From JBCDAP01 sp038747915 (lineage in GTDB: Bacteria > Planctomycetota > Phycisphaerae > Phycisphaerales > UBA1924), in NCBI GenBank assembly GCA_038747915.1, contig JBCDJJ010000006.1, forward strand, positions 14,298 through 78,297: DNA of 64,000 nt, given 5' to 3'. Positions 52,331 through 61,062 of the stretch are shown here, piece by piece; position 1 is the stretch's first letter; every line of letters starts with the position of its first letter. The notes beneath the pieces were generated by a model that was not told the origin of the DNA, did no database searches, and was given only the letters and a program-made list of their open reading frames with translations. Both the position numbers and the translations under genes were made by a program.

Positions 52331-52984
52331 ATGTATCAGTTCGCATCGGTGGCCCTCGCGGTTGGTCTCGCCTCCGGCGCAACCGGGCAGCTCGTGATCA
52401 CCGAGGTCTACGCCGGCCTGCCGGGCAACGACGGCACCGCCGATTGGATCGAGCTGACCAACATCGGCGAGACCGCGACCTTCTCGAACCTGTTCTACGA
52501 CGACGCGAGCGCGAGCATCCTCGCGGGCGGCGACTTACCCGAGTTCACGCTCGCGAAGAACGCGTCGGTCGTAATCCTCGTGTCGGTCGACGCCACCGAT
52601 GCACTGGCCGAGATCGATCGGTTCGTGTCGGTCTGGGGCACCGGCATCCCGGTGCTGGTCGCCGATGGTGGCTCACTCGGCACGACCGACACCGCGTACA
52701 TCCTCGACGAGTTGGGCGATGTGGTGGCCGACTTCAGCTTCGCGCCGCCGCTCAGCAACCAGCTCGCGACGATCGAGCGGATCGAAGACTCCCAGCGGAA
52801 CTCCGTCGAGGGCGAGAACGGTGCCGTGGCATCGAATGCCTTTACCAACACGAGCCTGGGGCTCCCCGGCGATCTGGCGCAGCTCATCGGCTCGCCGGGC
52901 TCGGCGCTGAGCTTTGTGCCCTCGCCGGGGTCGGGTGTGCTGCTCGGCATCGCCGCGCTCGCAGGGGCCCGCCGCCGTCGATAA
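52331..52984 (+). CDS. Secreted lamin-tail-like protein with PEP-CTERM-type anchor
   Basis: The 217-residue protein has a signal peptide (about 1-19), then LVITEVYAGLPGNDGTADWIELTN, the typical start of an exported lamin-tail-like domain. The C-terminus (VPSPGSGVLLGIAALAGARRRR) is a PEP-CTERM-like sorting signal: Pro motif, hydrophobic stretch, Arg cluster. It is probably sorted to the cell surface. ATG at 52331 begins a proper leader; the function is unknown. Confidence 0.82.
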   Translation: MYQFASVALAVGLASGATGQLVITEVYAGLPGNDGTADWIELTNIGETATFSNLFYDDASASILAGGDLPEFTLAKNASVVILVSVDATDALAEIDRFVSVWGTGIPVLVADGGSLGTTDTAYILDELGDVVADFSFAPPLSNQLATIERIEDSQRNSVEGENGAVASNAFTNTSLGLPGDLAQLIGSPGSALSFVPSPGSGVLLGIAALAGARRRR

Positions 52985-53011
52985 GCCGGCGTCCGCCGTA
53001 TCCTGCCGGGC

Positions 53012-53692
53012 ATGAACACCGGCTGGTGGGTGACCGAAGGGCTGGCTGTTAACCCCGCGTGGGTGATCTCGTGGTGCGCGTGGTTTGTGATCTCCGTGGT
53101 GCTGCACGAGCTGGCGCACGGATGGGCCGCGCTCTGGGAGGGTGACAGCACGCCCCGAGAACTCGGCCACATGACGTGGAACCCGATCGTTCACATGGGG
53201 TGGGTAAGCGTCATCATGTTCGCGCTGGTCGGCATTGGGTGGGGCGCCATGCCCGTCAACCCGTCCCGCTTCCGGCACACCTGGGGCGATGCACTGGTCT
53301 CTGTGGCCGGCCCGGTGATGAACCTGGCGCTCGCCGGCGTGTCGATTCTGTTTGCGGGCGTGTGGCTCGCTGTTGGCGATGCCACGGGCGACCGGCTGTT
53401 CCAGAACGTGTCGGTGTTCTTCCAGGTCGGCGCGATGCTGAACATCGTGCTCGCGTGTCTGAATCTGCTTCCCATCCCGCCGCTCGACGGCTCGCGGATC
53501 CTGGCGACGTACTCCTGGCAGTACCGCGAGCTCATCTCGCACCCCAACGCGCCGCTCGTGGGCATGCTGCTCGTCGGGCTGCTGGTCTTCCGTGTCGTCG
53601 ATCCGTTCGGGTTCGCGGATGGCCTGGTGGTCGGCGCGATCAACGCCGTTGGTGCTGTGCTCGGGGCGGACTACGAACTGGGGCCGGGCTGA
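53012..53692 (+). CDS. Site-2-type M50 family membrane metalloprotease
   Basis: The 226-residue polytopic protein has the zinc motif HELAH near residue 33 and the second ligand motif NLLPIPPLDG near residue 152. Five or so hydrophobic segments fit an intramembrane protease of the FtsH-independent, Rip/M50 subfamily without PDZ domain. These cut membrane-anchored regulators or secretory leftovers. It stands 27 bases downstream of the PEP-CTERM gene; a functional link is not shown. Confidence 0.9.
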   Translation: MNTGWWVTEGLAVNPAWVISWCAWFVISVVLHELAHGWAALWEGDSTPRELGHMTWNPIVHMGWVSVIMFALVGIGWGAMPVNPSRFRHTWGDALVSVAGPVMNLALAGVSILFAGVWLAVGDATGDRLFQNVSVFFQVGAMLNIVLACLNLLPIPPLDGSRILATYSWQYRELISHPNAPLVGMLLVGLLVFRVVDPFGFADGLVVGAINAVGAVLGADYELGPG

Positions 53693-53955
53693 GCCGGAGC
53701 CGATCTCGGCCCGGATCGGTCCTCGGGGGATGCACCGTGGTGCCGAGTTGATCGGTGGGCGGGTCGGGTCTACGCTCGTGACCCGCTGGGTGGTTCCCAG
53801 CGACCCCGGTTCGACACAGGTCAGCTTCGGCGCGGGCGAGCGTCAGGCCCTCGGGCGAGTCCATCGTGGACCTTCCTCATGGGCATCGAGCGGCGGACGC
53901 TCGGCGGTCGTCATCCCGTTGGCCAGCTGACCCAGCATTTGGAGCGACGCCTCGC

Positions 53956-54405
53956 ATGGTCCGCATTCGCATGAGCCGCATGGGCCGCACGCACCGTCCC
54001 TTCTACCGCATCAACGCGGTCGAAAAGAAGACGCAGCGTGACGGCAAGGTCCTCGAGAACCTCGGGTGGTACGACCCCATGGCCAAAGAGGACAAGCAGA
54101 TCAGCCTCAAGACCGAGCGCATTCAGCACTGGCTGGGCAAGGGCGCCCAGCCGAGCGACACCTGCAAAGACCTCTTCGCCGACGCCGGCCTGATCGATGC
54201 CGAGGCGTGGAAGGCCGAGCGGATGAAGCGGCTCAACCGCAAGATCGCTGCGCGTGATGTCGCCCGCGTCGAGGCCGAGGAGGCCGCGAAGCGCGAGGCC
54301 GAGGCGAAGGCGGCCGAAGAGAAGGCCGCCGCTGCCGAAGCGGCTGCCGCACCAGAAGCCGGCGAGGGCGATGCCCCCGCCGAGGAGTCCAAGGACGGGG
54401 AGTGA
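53956..54405 (+). CDS. rpsP: 30S ribosomal protein S16 with long C-terminal tail
   Basis: Residues 1-85 are a standard S16 (MVRIRMSRMGRTHRPFYRI, LENLGWYDPMAKEDKQISL, TERIQHWLGKGAQPSDT). A further 60 residues form an Ala/Glu/Lys-rich helical tail (149 residues in all). trmD begins four bases after its stop. The usual rimM gene between rpsP and trmD is missing. Confidence 0.96.
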   Translation: MVRIRMSRMGRTHRPFYRINAVEKKTQRDGKVLENLGWYDPMAKEDKQISLKTERIQHWLGKGAQPSDTCKDLFADAGLIDAEAWKAERMKRLNRKIAARDVARVEAEEAAKREAEAKAAEEKAAAAEAAAAPEAGEGDAPAEESKDGE

Positions 54406-54409
54406 GCCG

Positions 54410-55237
54410 ATGGCGGGGCCTGCCGAGGGCGACCGGCGCCCGATGCGGGTCGACCTGGTGTCGATCTTCCCGGACATGTTCGAGGGGGTGCTGGCGGTCA
54501 GCATCCCGGGGCGGGCACGTAAGGCCGGCCTCATCGAGTGGTTCTCTCACGACCTGCGGAGGTACACCCACGACAGGCATAACTCGGTCGACGATCGCCC
54601 GTTTGGTGGCGGACCCGGTATGGTCATGATGTGCCAGCCGATCTACGACGCTGTCCTCGACATCGAGTCGCAGGACGATCGCCCCGCAGCACGGCTCCTC
54701 ATGAGCCCGCAGGGCGAGCGGCTGGATCAGCCACTGGTCGACGGGCTCGCGAATGAGTCCCGACTGCTCATCCTCGCCGGTCACTACGAAGGCGTCGACG
54801 AGCGCGTCATCGAGCACCTGGGCTTTCGCGAGCTGAGCATCGGCGACTACGTGCTGAGCGGCGGCGAACTCCCCGCGATGCTGGTGATCGACGCGATCGC
54901 CAGACTCCTGCCCGGGGCCCTCGGGCACGAGCAGTCAGCGGCTGAGGACAGCTTCGCCGAGCGGACCGGGCCCGATGGCCTGCCGCACCGTCTGCTTGAT
55001 TGCCCGCACTACACGCGGCCCCGCGAGTGGATGGGCATGCCCGTGCCCGAGGTGCTCACACGCGGCGATCACGGGGCGGTCGACCGGTGGCGGCACGAGC
55101 AGATGATCGAGCGAACACGAGCCAGACGGCCCGACCTATTGGGTGACACACCAGACAACACCACAAACGACGACGAAACGAACGAATCAGAACACAACGA
55201 GCCGCGGGCGCAAGCCCGCGGGCAGAATCACGAATGA
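54410..55237 (+). CDS. trmD: tRNA (guanine37-N1)-methyltransferase
   Basis: The 275-residue SPOUT methyltransferase methylates G37 of tRNAs with SAM. MRVDLVSIFPDMFEGV, DDRPFGGGPGMVM, LAGHYEGVDERVIEH, ELSIGDYVLSGGELPAM and the C-terminal LDCPHYTRPREWMG are diagnostic, including the deep trefoil knot. GGGGAG lies about ten bases upstream of the ATG at 54410; ATG 54443 is the alternative. The last 25 or so residues are low-complexity, and the final 13 are encoded by a REP-like palindrome. Confidence 0.95.
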   Translation: MAGPAEGDRRPMRVDLVSIFPDMFEGVLAVSIPGRARKAGLIEWFSHDLRRYTHDRHNSVDDRPFGGGPGMVMMCQPIYDAVLDIESQDDRPAARLLMSPQGERLDQPLVDGLANESRLLILAGHYEGVDERVIEHLGFRELSIGDYVLSGGELPAMLVIDAIARLLPGALGHEQSAAEDSFAERTGPDGLPHRLLDCPHYTRPREWMGMPVPEVLTRGDHGAVDRWRHEQMIERTRARRPDLLGDTPDNTTNDDETNESEHNEPRAQARGQNHE

Positions 55238-55267
55238 CACAATCGGTCCGCGGGCTCGCGCCCGCGG
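55202..55267. repeat. REP-like palindrome pair, family C
   Basis: Two hairpins with identical arms, CCGCGGGC and GCCCGCGG, at 55202-55221 (loop GCAA) and 55248-55267 (loop TCGC), 26 bases apart. The first lies inside the end of trmD, the second before rplS. Confidence 0.82.
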
Positions 55268-55312
55268 CTCGCATCGCATCACGATCCAGAAACCCAAGAC
55301 TCGAGCCCAACC

Positions 55313-55708
55313 ATGGATAGCCAACGACTTCTCGAAAAGCTCACGCAAGACCAGCTCAAGACCGATCTCCCTCGCTTCGATGTCGGCGACACGCTCAACG
55401 TGCATTGCCGCATCGTCGAGGGCGACAAAGAACGCGTCCAGATCTTCCAGGGCGTGTTGATCGCTCGGAAGGGCCGCGGCATCAACGAGATGATCACGGT
55501 CCGCCGGATTGTGGCCGACCAGGGGGTCGAGCGCGTCTTCCCGGTGCATTCTCCGAAGATCGCGAAGTACGAGGTGGTCCGCCGCGGCGATGCCCGCCGG
55601 GCCAAGCTCTACTTCCTGCGGGATCGCATCGGCCGTGCCCGTCGCCTCCGCGACCGCCGTCGCGGCATGAAGCACGTCGAGGGCATGCCGACGGTGCAGA
55701 AGTCGTGA
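55313..55708 (+). CDS. rplS: 50S ribosomal protein L19
   Basis: A 131-residue L19 with FDVGDTLNVHCRIVEGDKERVQIFQGV, ITVRRI, GVERVFPVHSPKI and RRGDARRAKLYFLRDR. It lies at the 30S-50S interface. It follows trmD after the REP-like pair, in the usual order. Its stop overlaps the next start as GTGA. Confidence 0.97.
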   Translation: MDSQRLLEKLTQDQLKTDLPRFDVGDTLNVHCRIVEGDKERVQIFQGVLIARKGRGINEMITVRRIVADQGVERVFPVHSPKIAKYEVVRRGDARRAKLYFLRDRIGRARRLRDRRRGMKHVEGMPTVQKS

Positions 55709-56538
55709 GGATCGGTGCCCGCGGCGCCGCGTGGGCCGGGCTCACCGGTACGGCCGCGATCACGCTTGCTGTGTCGGGCGCCGGCGCGGGCCCCGTTGCG
55801 CAGGCGGTCGCCCAGACGAACACCACCGGTGTCGTGCCCGCGGGTGAGCCCGGCCCCCAAGCCGAGTCCGAGACGCAGGACGGCGCCGCCGCCTTCCCCT
55901 TCATCCGCATCGACGCCGAGCAGCGTGTTGTCGATGTCGAGGGTGTGGTCGCTGTGGATGCGCACCACCCCGACACCCCGCGTGTCTACCTCGAGTTGAT
56001 CGCCTGCTCGCCCGATTCGCGCGAGCACGAGTCGCTCGTGGTCACGCAGGCGAAGCCCTCGCACCTGCACGCCGCGTTGCTGCTCATCGGCCTTGAGCCC
56101 GGCACGCCGGGGAGCTGGCGTACCGTGGGCGACGCGGTCGAGCGCATCGCGCCGCAGGGCGACACCGTCGTCGTCGAGATCCTGACCAACCCCGGCACCT
56201 CGCAGGAGCGAGCCACCCCCATCGAGTCGTGGGTCGTCAACGCGGAGGACGGCGCAGTGTTCTTCGATGGCCGGTGGGTGTTCGCGGGCTCACGGTTTAT
56301 CACCGTCGGTTCGGGCGACGAGTCGCGCGAGGTCTACGAGGCCGATGCCGCGGGCACGATCGTCGGGCTCACGACCTTCGGCTCCGAGGTGATCGCCTGG
56401 AGCGGCGTGATCAGCCACCTGGCTGGTGTCGACGAACCGGAGTGGATCGCCAACGCCGAGGCGATGCCGAACCGCGGCGAAGCGGTCGTCTTACGCTTCC
56501 GCGCCCCATCAGATGATGCAGACGGCACCTCGGAGTGA
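55705..56538 (+). CDS. Exported YdjY-domain protein
   Basis: The 277-residue protein has a signal peptide (about 1-37). The middle contains EHESLVVTQAKPSHLHAALLLIGLEPGTPG, the core signature of YdjY-domain proteins common in Planctomycetes, then VEIL, WVVNAEDGAVFF and WVFAGSRF. The molecular role of the family is not established. GTG at 55705 overlaps the rplS stop, so it is translationally coupled to it. Confidence 0.82.
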   Translation: MRIGARGAAWAGLTGTAAITLAVSGAGAGPVAQAVAQTNTTGVVPAGEPGPQAESETQDGAAAFPFIRIDAEQRVVDVEGVVAVDAHHPDTPRVYLELIACSPDSREHESLVVTQAKPSHLHAALLLIGLEPGTPGSWRTVGDAVERIAPQGDTVVVEILTNPGTSQERATPIESWVVNAEDGAVFFDGRWVFAGSRFITVGSGDESREVYEADAAGTIVGLTTFGSEVIAWSGVISHLAGVDEPEWIANAEAMPNRGEAVVLRFRAPSDDADGTSE

Positions 56539-56595
56539 GACGAGCCGTGTGCGCGAGCACGCGGACGGGCGCGTCGTCAACCTCTCACCGAGCAA

Positions 56596-57609
56596 TTACC
56601 CGGCCTCGGCCCGCGGGTGCGCCGCGTCGTACGCATCGCGCAGGCGCTTCGCCGTCAGATGCGTGTACGTCTGCGTTGTGCTGAGCGACTGGTGGCCGAG
56701 CAGCTCCTGCACGGCCCGCAGGTCCGCGCCGTTGTCGAGCAGGTGCGTCGCGAAGGAGTGCCGGAGTGTGTGCGGGCTGATGGTCGGATCGAGGCCGACC
56801 GAGCGAAGGTACTTGTCGAGCTTGCGGCGGACCGAACGCGAGGAGAGTCGCCCGCCGTGCTTGTTCACGAAGAGCGGGCTGCCCGACTGGTCGGCGGCGA
56901 GGTGGCGGAAGCGCGGGTCCTCGAGCAGCCGCTGCTTGTAGATCGCGATCGCGCGGAGTGCGTGCGAGCCGAGCGGCACCAGCCGCTCCTTCTTGCCCTT
57001 GCCGCGCACACGCATGGCCTCGGCGGGCTCGTCCAGGTCGTCGATGTTCAGGTCCACCAGCTCGGACACACGGATGCCGGTCGAGTACAGCGTCTCGAGC
57101 ATCGCGCGGTCACGCGAGCCGAGCACATCGTTGTCATCGGGTGCCGAGAGCAGTTGCTCGATCTGCTCGACGGTGATCGCCTTCGGCAGCCGCTTGGCCT
57201 GGCGGGGCGTGCGGATGAGGGTCATCGGGTTACTCGTGCAGAGCGATCGGCGCGCCGCCCACTTGTAGAACGAGCGGAGCGTGGCGATCTTGCGAGCCAT
57301 GGTCGCGGGCGAGTAGTTCCGCTCGCTCAGCGCCGTCAGAAAGCTCCGCACGAGATCGGCATCGGCCTCGAGAATCGCACCGGTGATCGTCCGAGGACGG
57401 ATCGAACCTGCCACATCGCCCTGCGGGCTCGACGCATCACGGAACGCGCTCGCCTCGGCGGGCTCCTCGATCTCGATCCCGCGTTCGTCGCAGATGTGCT
57501 CGACGAACTGGCGCAGATCGGCGCCGTAGCACCGCGCGGTGTACGGGCTGAAGTGCCGCTCGTCGGTCAGATACGAAAGAAAGGCCTGGACGATGGGGAG
57601 CGTATTCAT
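56596..57609 (-). CDS. Tyrosine recombinase, XerC/XerD type
   Basis: The 337-residue integrase-family protein has an N-terminal SAM-like core-binding domain (about 5-125) and a catalytic domain with Arg180 (GIRVSEL), Lys204 (GKGKKERL), His280 and Arg283 (HTLRHSFATHLL), His306 and Tyr315 (LGHQSLSTTQTYTHL). All catalytic residues are present. Xer proteins resolve chromosome dimers at dif; the choice between XerC and XerD is not clear. An insertion of about 30 residues near 50-80 is unusual. No mobile-element signs surround it, so a house-keeping role is likely. Confidence 0.93.
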   Translation of the reverse strand: MNTLPIVQAFLSYLTDERHFSPYTARCYGADLRQFVEHICDERGIEIEEPAEASAFRDASSPQGDVAGSIRPRTITGAILEADADLVRSFLTALSERNYSPATMARKIATLRSFYKWAARRSLCTSNPMTLIRTPRQAKRLPKAITVEQIEQLLSAPDDNDVLGSRDRAMLETLYSTGIRVSELVDLNIDDLDEPAEAMRVRGKGKKERLVPLGSHALRAIAIYKQRLLEDPRFRHLAADQSGSPLFVNKHGGRLSSRSVRRKLDKYLRSVGLDPTISPHTLRHSFATHLLDNGADLRAVQELLGHQSLSTTQTYTHLTAKRLRDAYDAAHPRAEAG

Positions 57610-57756
57610 GGGCGTCTCACGCGTTCGGTCGGTGATCCTGGGATGGGTGTGCAGCCGTGGCGCATCGCGGCGGCGCCGCGGCGGTCGAAGAAGGGTTGTG
57701 CCGGGTGGTGAGATCCACCGGCGCCGCCTTTCCGTGCGGGGCGGCGACCTGCTGGA

Positions 57757-58530
57757 TCACCGCGCCGCGAAGGCTGCTTGTCCCCGTGCCAGGCGACGCC
57801 GCTCGGCGTCCATCAAACCTTCCACGAGCACGAAGCAGCAAAACTCCGTGTACCGCTCCATGCTCATGAGCCACCGATCGGTCCCCATCGCGGCGCCCTT
57901 CTCCGTGCGGCCGAAGGCATACCGGCGCACCCGAGAGACCACCATATGGTTCGACGCGTCGAGCACCGCGCTCGCTGTTGCAAGCGGCTCGTCGGTCGCG
58001 GGCAGTGGCCACGAGGTGGCGACGTCCCGTCGCTGATCGGTCGGCGACCGCTGCAGGTCGAAGGGTGTTCGCTCGGCGAGTTCGCGGTCATCGGTCCCGC
58101 TGAAGATCGCGAGGTTCATCCCGAGCCGCGGCGGCTCGTAGGGATCCCACGCGGTGATGGTGCCGACGACGATCGCGTCCGCACCAAGCGTCCGAGCGAG
58201 TTCACGCGCCTCGCGGGGTGTCGTGATCCGCGGGAGTTCGAGCGCCTGCATGGCCTCGAGCGAGCGGTTCACGGGCAGAGTGGTCACGCCGATCACCTGC
58301 TCGAGCTGGGCGACCAGCTCGTCCGAGATCGCCAGCTCGTCAACAACGCTCACACCCGACTCGTTGCGGAGCGGGGCGACGGCGTAGACGAGGTCGCGCG
58401 GCGCGTCGTACGGCGCGTACACCACGAAGGGTGGATCGAGTTCCTGCTGAAACAGGCACCCCCCCTGAGAAGCGAGGGCGAGCAGCGCCGCGAGCGGGCC
58501 GAGAACGAGTGCGCAGAATCGGCGTGTCAT
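57757..58530 (-). CDS. Putative envelope lipoprotein, CsgG/LpoB-like alpha/beta domain
   Basis: The 257-residue protein has a lipoprotein signal (LALASQGGC). Residues about 40-150 (YAVAPLRNESGVSVVDELAISDELVAQL, TTLPVNRSLEAMQAL, LGADAIVVGTITAWDPY) resemble the N-terminal nucleotide-independent alpha/beta fold of CsgG, LpoB or TolB-N type proteins. ATG at 58530. It follows the beta-propeller lipoprotein gene by 148 bases on the same strand; both are envelope proteins. Confidence 0.75.
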   Translation of the reverse strand: MTRRFCALVLGPLAALLALASQGGCLFQQELDPPFVVYAPYDAPRDLVYAVAPLRNESGVSVVDELAISDELVAQLEQVIGVTTLPVNRSLEAMQALELPRITTPREARELARTLGADAIVVGTITAWDPYEPPRLGMNLAIFSGTDDRELAERTPFDLQRSPTDQRRDVATSWPLPATDEPLATASAVLDASNHMVVSRVRRYAFGRTEKGAAMGTDRWLMSMERYTEFCCFVLVEGLMDAERRRLARGQAAFAAR

Positions 58531-58678
58531 GCGCCGATGGCCGCAACCGAGGTGCCAGCTCGCACGGTGCGCGTGCGTCTGAGCATGGATTGTGCGGTTG
58601 TCATGGCATCCTGCCGGGTGTCGGGCTCCGCCCTGTGCAAGCCGATGCCCCAGCGTCAGCCGGGGCGTCAGGTGTCGA

Positions 58679-60010
58679 TCACTCGCTTTCGACCGGAACG
58701 TCGGCGAGCCGGGAGTTGCGATCGCCTCCGGGGATGGAGGCCGCCTGGATCGCGCGGCCCGGACGGACCGACCAGATGTTCTCGATGCCGGCGCGGTCGG
58801 AGATGAACACCAGCTCACCCCGCGGCGTCCAATCGGGCATCAGGTTGGCGAAGAACCCACCCGTCAGGTTCGCCCGCTGCGTGCCGTCCGCCTTGGAGAC
58901 CCAGAGGTCCGCCACTTGCGGCTCGCCCGCGAGCACCTGCTCGGGGTTGAGAATCGTTGAGAAAGCGATGAACTCGCCGTCGTGCGACCACGAGGGGTTG
59001 ATCACCGCCGCGACCGACGAGCTGGCCAGCTCTGTCGGCGCGAGCGCCTCGCCGTCCACGTAGTCGATCGTCCAGACCGAGAAGTACCGGTCGCCGCGAT
59101 CGCGGGAGCGCTGGTACAGAATCCGGTTCTCGGTGGGGTGCCAATCGGGGAACAGCCCGTAGGTCAGGAACGTCTGGATCCCGGGGTTGATGGCGTCCGC
59201 CACCCAGATCTCCCACCGGTCGGAGTTGTTCGAGAGCCGGCAGTAGGCGATGAGCGTTCCGTCGGCCGACCACGTGGGGTGCAGCTCGTGAGCGGAGTCC
59301 GCGGTGATCTGGGCCGCCTGGCCGCCGCCGTCCGAGTTGGTGATGTAGATGTCGTAGCTGCCGTTGCGGTTGGAGGCGAAGGCGATGCGGTCGCCATCGG
59401 GGCTCACCGCGGGCATCACGTCGTGTGCGGCCGAGGTCGTGAGTTTCGTGACCGCGGTCGAGCCGATCTGCTGGGCGTAGATGTCCGCCGTGGGGGCGTG
59501 CCGCGTGGATGCGAAGTACACCATCGCGCCATCCGGGGAGACCGCGGGGTCAAAGTTGCGCCCTTCAGAGGCGAAGGACACCTGCGTGAGGTTCTCGGCG
59601 TCGTCGAAGCCGGTGTTCGCGGGGTAGCCCGGCGCGGTCGAGGAGGGCAGGCCACCGAACACGCCGAACCGCTGCGGCGCGGTCATCCCCGGCTCGCGGT
59701 ACGCGAGCGAGCGGGTCGGGAACACCTCGGGCGGCGGCGGCGGAGCCACGATCTCTGGCTCAGCAACCGCCCGACGGATGACCGGGGCGCGGGATGTGCG
59801 CGTCGTCGTGGCGACCGGGTGGCCGACCGGGAACGGGCCCGTGTGACTCGTCGATGTCGGGCGCGGCTCGTTCACAGGCCTCAGCGGCTGATCGGGCTGG
59901 CCCGTGAACAGGCGGACCACCGGCTCAGCGGCGCCGCACCCGCCCAGTGCTGCACCAAGCAGCAGGCAGGAGGCGGCGGTGGGGATCATGATCGTGCAGC
60001 GGGTGCTCAT
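58679..60010 (-). CDS. TolB-like beta-propeller lipoprotein
   Basis: The 443-residue protein has a lipobox (LGAALGGC), a Pro-rich linker (about 30-110) and repeated WD40-like PD40 motifs (DPAVSPDGAMVYFAST, MPAVSPDGDRIAFASN, HPTWSADGTLIAYCR, NPSWSHDGEFIAFS, MPDWTPRGELVFISDR), forming a six-bladed propeller like that of TolB. It lacks a recognisable TolB N-domain, which the neighbouring gene at 57757 might supply separately. An outer-membrane or periplasmic scaffold role is inferred. Confidence 0.85.
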   Translation of the reverse strand: MSTRCTIMIPTAASCLLLGAALGGCGAAEPVVRLFTGQPDQPLRPVNEPRPTSTSHTGPFPVGHPVATTTRTSRAPVIRRAVAEPEIVAPPPPPEVFPTRSLAYREPGMTAPQRFGVFGGLPSSTAPGYPANTGFDDAENLTQVSFASEGRNFDPAVSPDGAMVYFASTRHAPTADIYAQQIGSTAVTKLTTSAAHDVMPAVSPDGDRIAFASNRNGSYDIYITNSDGGGQAAQITADSAHELHPTWSADGTLIAYCRLSNNSDRWEIWVADAINPGIQTFLTYGLFPDWHPTENRILYQRSRDRGDRYFSVWTIDYVDGEALAPTELASSSVAAVINPSWSHDGEFIAFSTILNPEQVLAGEPQVADLWVSKADGTQRANLTGGFFANLMPDWTPRGELVFISDRAGIENIWSVRPGRAIQAASIPGGDRNSRLADVPVESE

Positions 60011-60316
60011 GCCGGCGCTCCGGGTTCGACCGCGACCCCGGGGCGTGGGGCGACGGAGTAGGGGAGTGGTCCCTGCGTCGAGCTGCTCCGCGAACTCGTC
60101 GGGCACTGTCATGTCTTCACCACCAAACCGCGCTCCACCGCGGCGTTATCGGGCTGCGGCCCCCGCCCTCTTGAAGGCGGGACCCGGCAATGGCCCACTC
60201 GGACCTCTTCGCTCTATTCGGACCCACGGCGTGACGACTAGAGCGGCTCGGTCAACTCGAGCGGAAAACCGCTGTGGGGTGGTGGTGTGAGCGGACCCGT
60301 GTGCCGACCGCGGCGC
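60011..60316. other. Intergenic region between propeller lipoprotein and ANTAR regulator
   Basis: The 306 bases contain one hairpin, CCCGCC-CTCTTGAA-GGCGGG (60162-60181), with no U-tract. No gene or known RNA family is visible. Confidence 0.5.
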
Positions 60317-60940
60317 TCAGGAGCCGACCTTGGGCTGCGCAAGCGATGCCATCAGCTCGTCGATGGCCTCGGCGTCGAGCACAAGCTGCGCGATGTCGAG
60401 CAGTCGACGCCGCGAGGTCCGGGCGTACTTCTGGAGCAGGTCATGAGCCTCGGGCTCGGTCATGCCGCGATCGCTCACGAGCCGCCACTTCGCCCGCTCG
60501 ATCGTGCGCCGCTCGGTGAGCGAGCGCTCGAGCTGGCTGATCCGGTCGCGCTGCATCATCTGCGCCTCGGCGCGGGCCGTTGCGATCGAGATCGCGACGC
60601 GCAGATGATCGCTGGAGACCGGCTTCAAGAGGTACCCGAACACCCCGGTGCCGCGGGCCTCGGCGAGGTACTCCTCGCCGGCGTACGCCGTCAGCATCAC
60701 CGACGGGACGTTCCACCGTTCCCACGCCAAACTCGCGACCTCGAGGCCGCACATCTCCGGCATGCGAATGTCGAGCATGAGGAGGCCGGGCTGATCGCCT
60801 TCGATCGCGTCGTAGGCGGCACGCCCGTTCGGGTAGGGCCCGAGCACCTCGTGCCCGAGCGAGCGAAGACTCGACGCCAACCCGAGCGCCATCAGGTGCT
60901 CATCATCCGCAACCAATATGCGCTGCCTGACATCAACCAC
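60317..60940 (-). CDS. ANTAR-domain response regulator
   Basis: The 207-residue protein has an N-terminal receiver domain with acidic pocket ADDE (residues 11-14), phospho-acceptor Asp57 (LLMLDIRMP) and a Lys near 107 (LLKPVSS), then a coiled linker and an ANTAR domain (about 140-195: RTIERAKWRLVSDRGMTEPEAHDLLQKYARTSRRRL). ANTAR proteins bind paired hairpins in RNA and prevent transcription termination. No histidine kinase lies nearby. GTG start at 60940. It is downstream of top6A on the same strand but separated by 122 AT-richer bases, so probably has its own promoter. Confidence 0.92.
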   Translation of the reverse strand: MVDVRQRILVADDEHLMALGLASSLRSLGHEVLGPYPNGRAAYDAIEGDQPGLLMLDIRMPEMCGLEVASLAWERWNVPSVMLTAYAGEEYLAEARGTGVFGYLLKPVSSDHLRVAISIATARAEAQMMQRDRISQLERSLTERRTIERAKWRLVSDRGMTEPEAHDLLQKYARTSRRRLLDIAQLVLDAEAIDELMASLAQPKVGS

Positions 60941-61062
60941 GCGGCGTCCAACTCAATGGCAAAAGACTCAATTTGATGGCGTATCCTACCGCTTGTCTGT
61001 GGTGAACACCGGGTCCAGTTTGCCATAATATCTCAAATCTGTGGAAACGCCACCAGGGCGCC

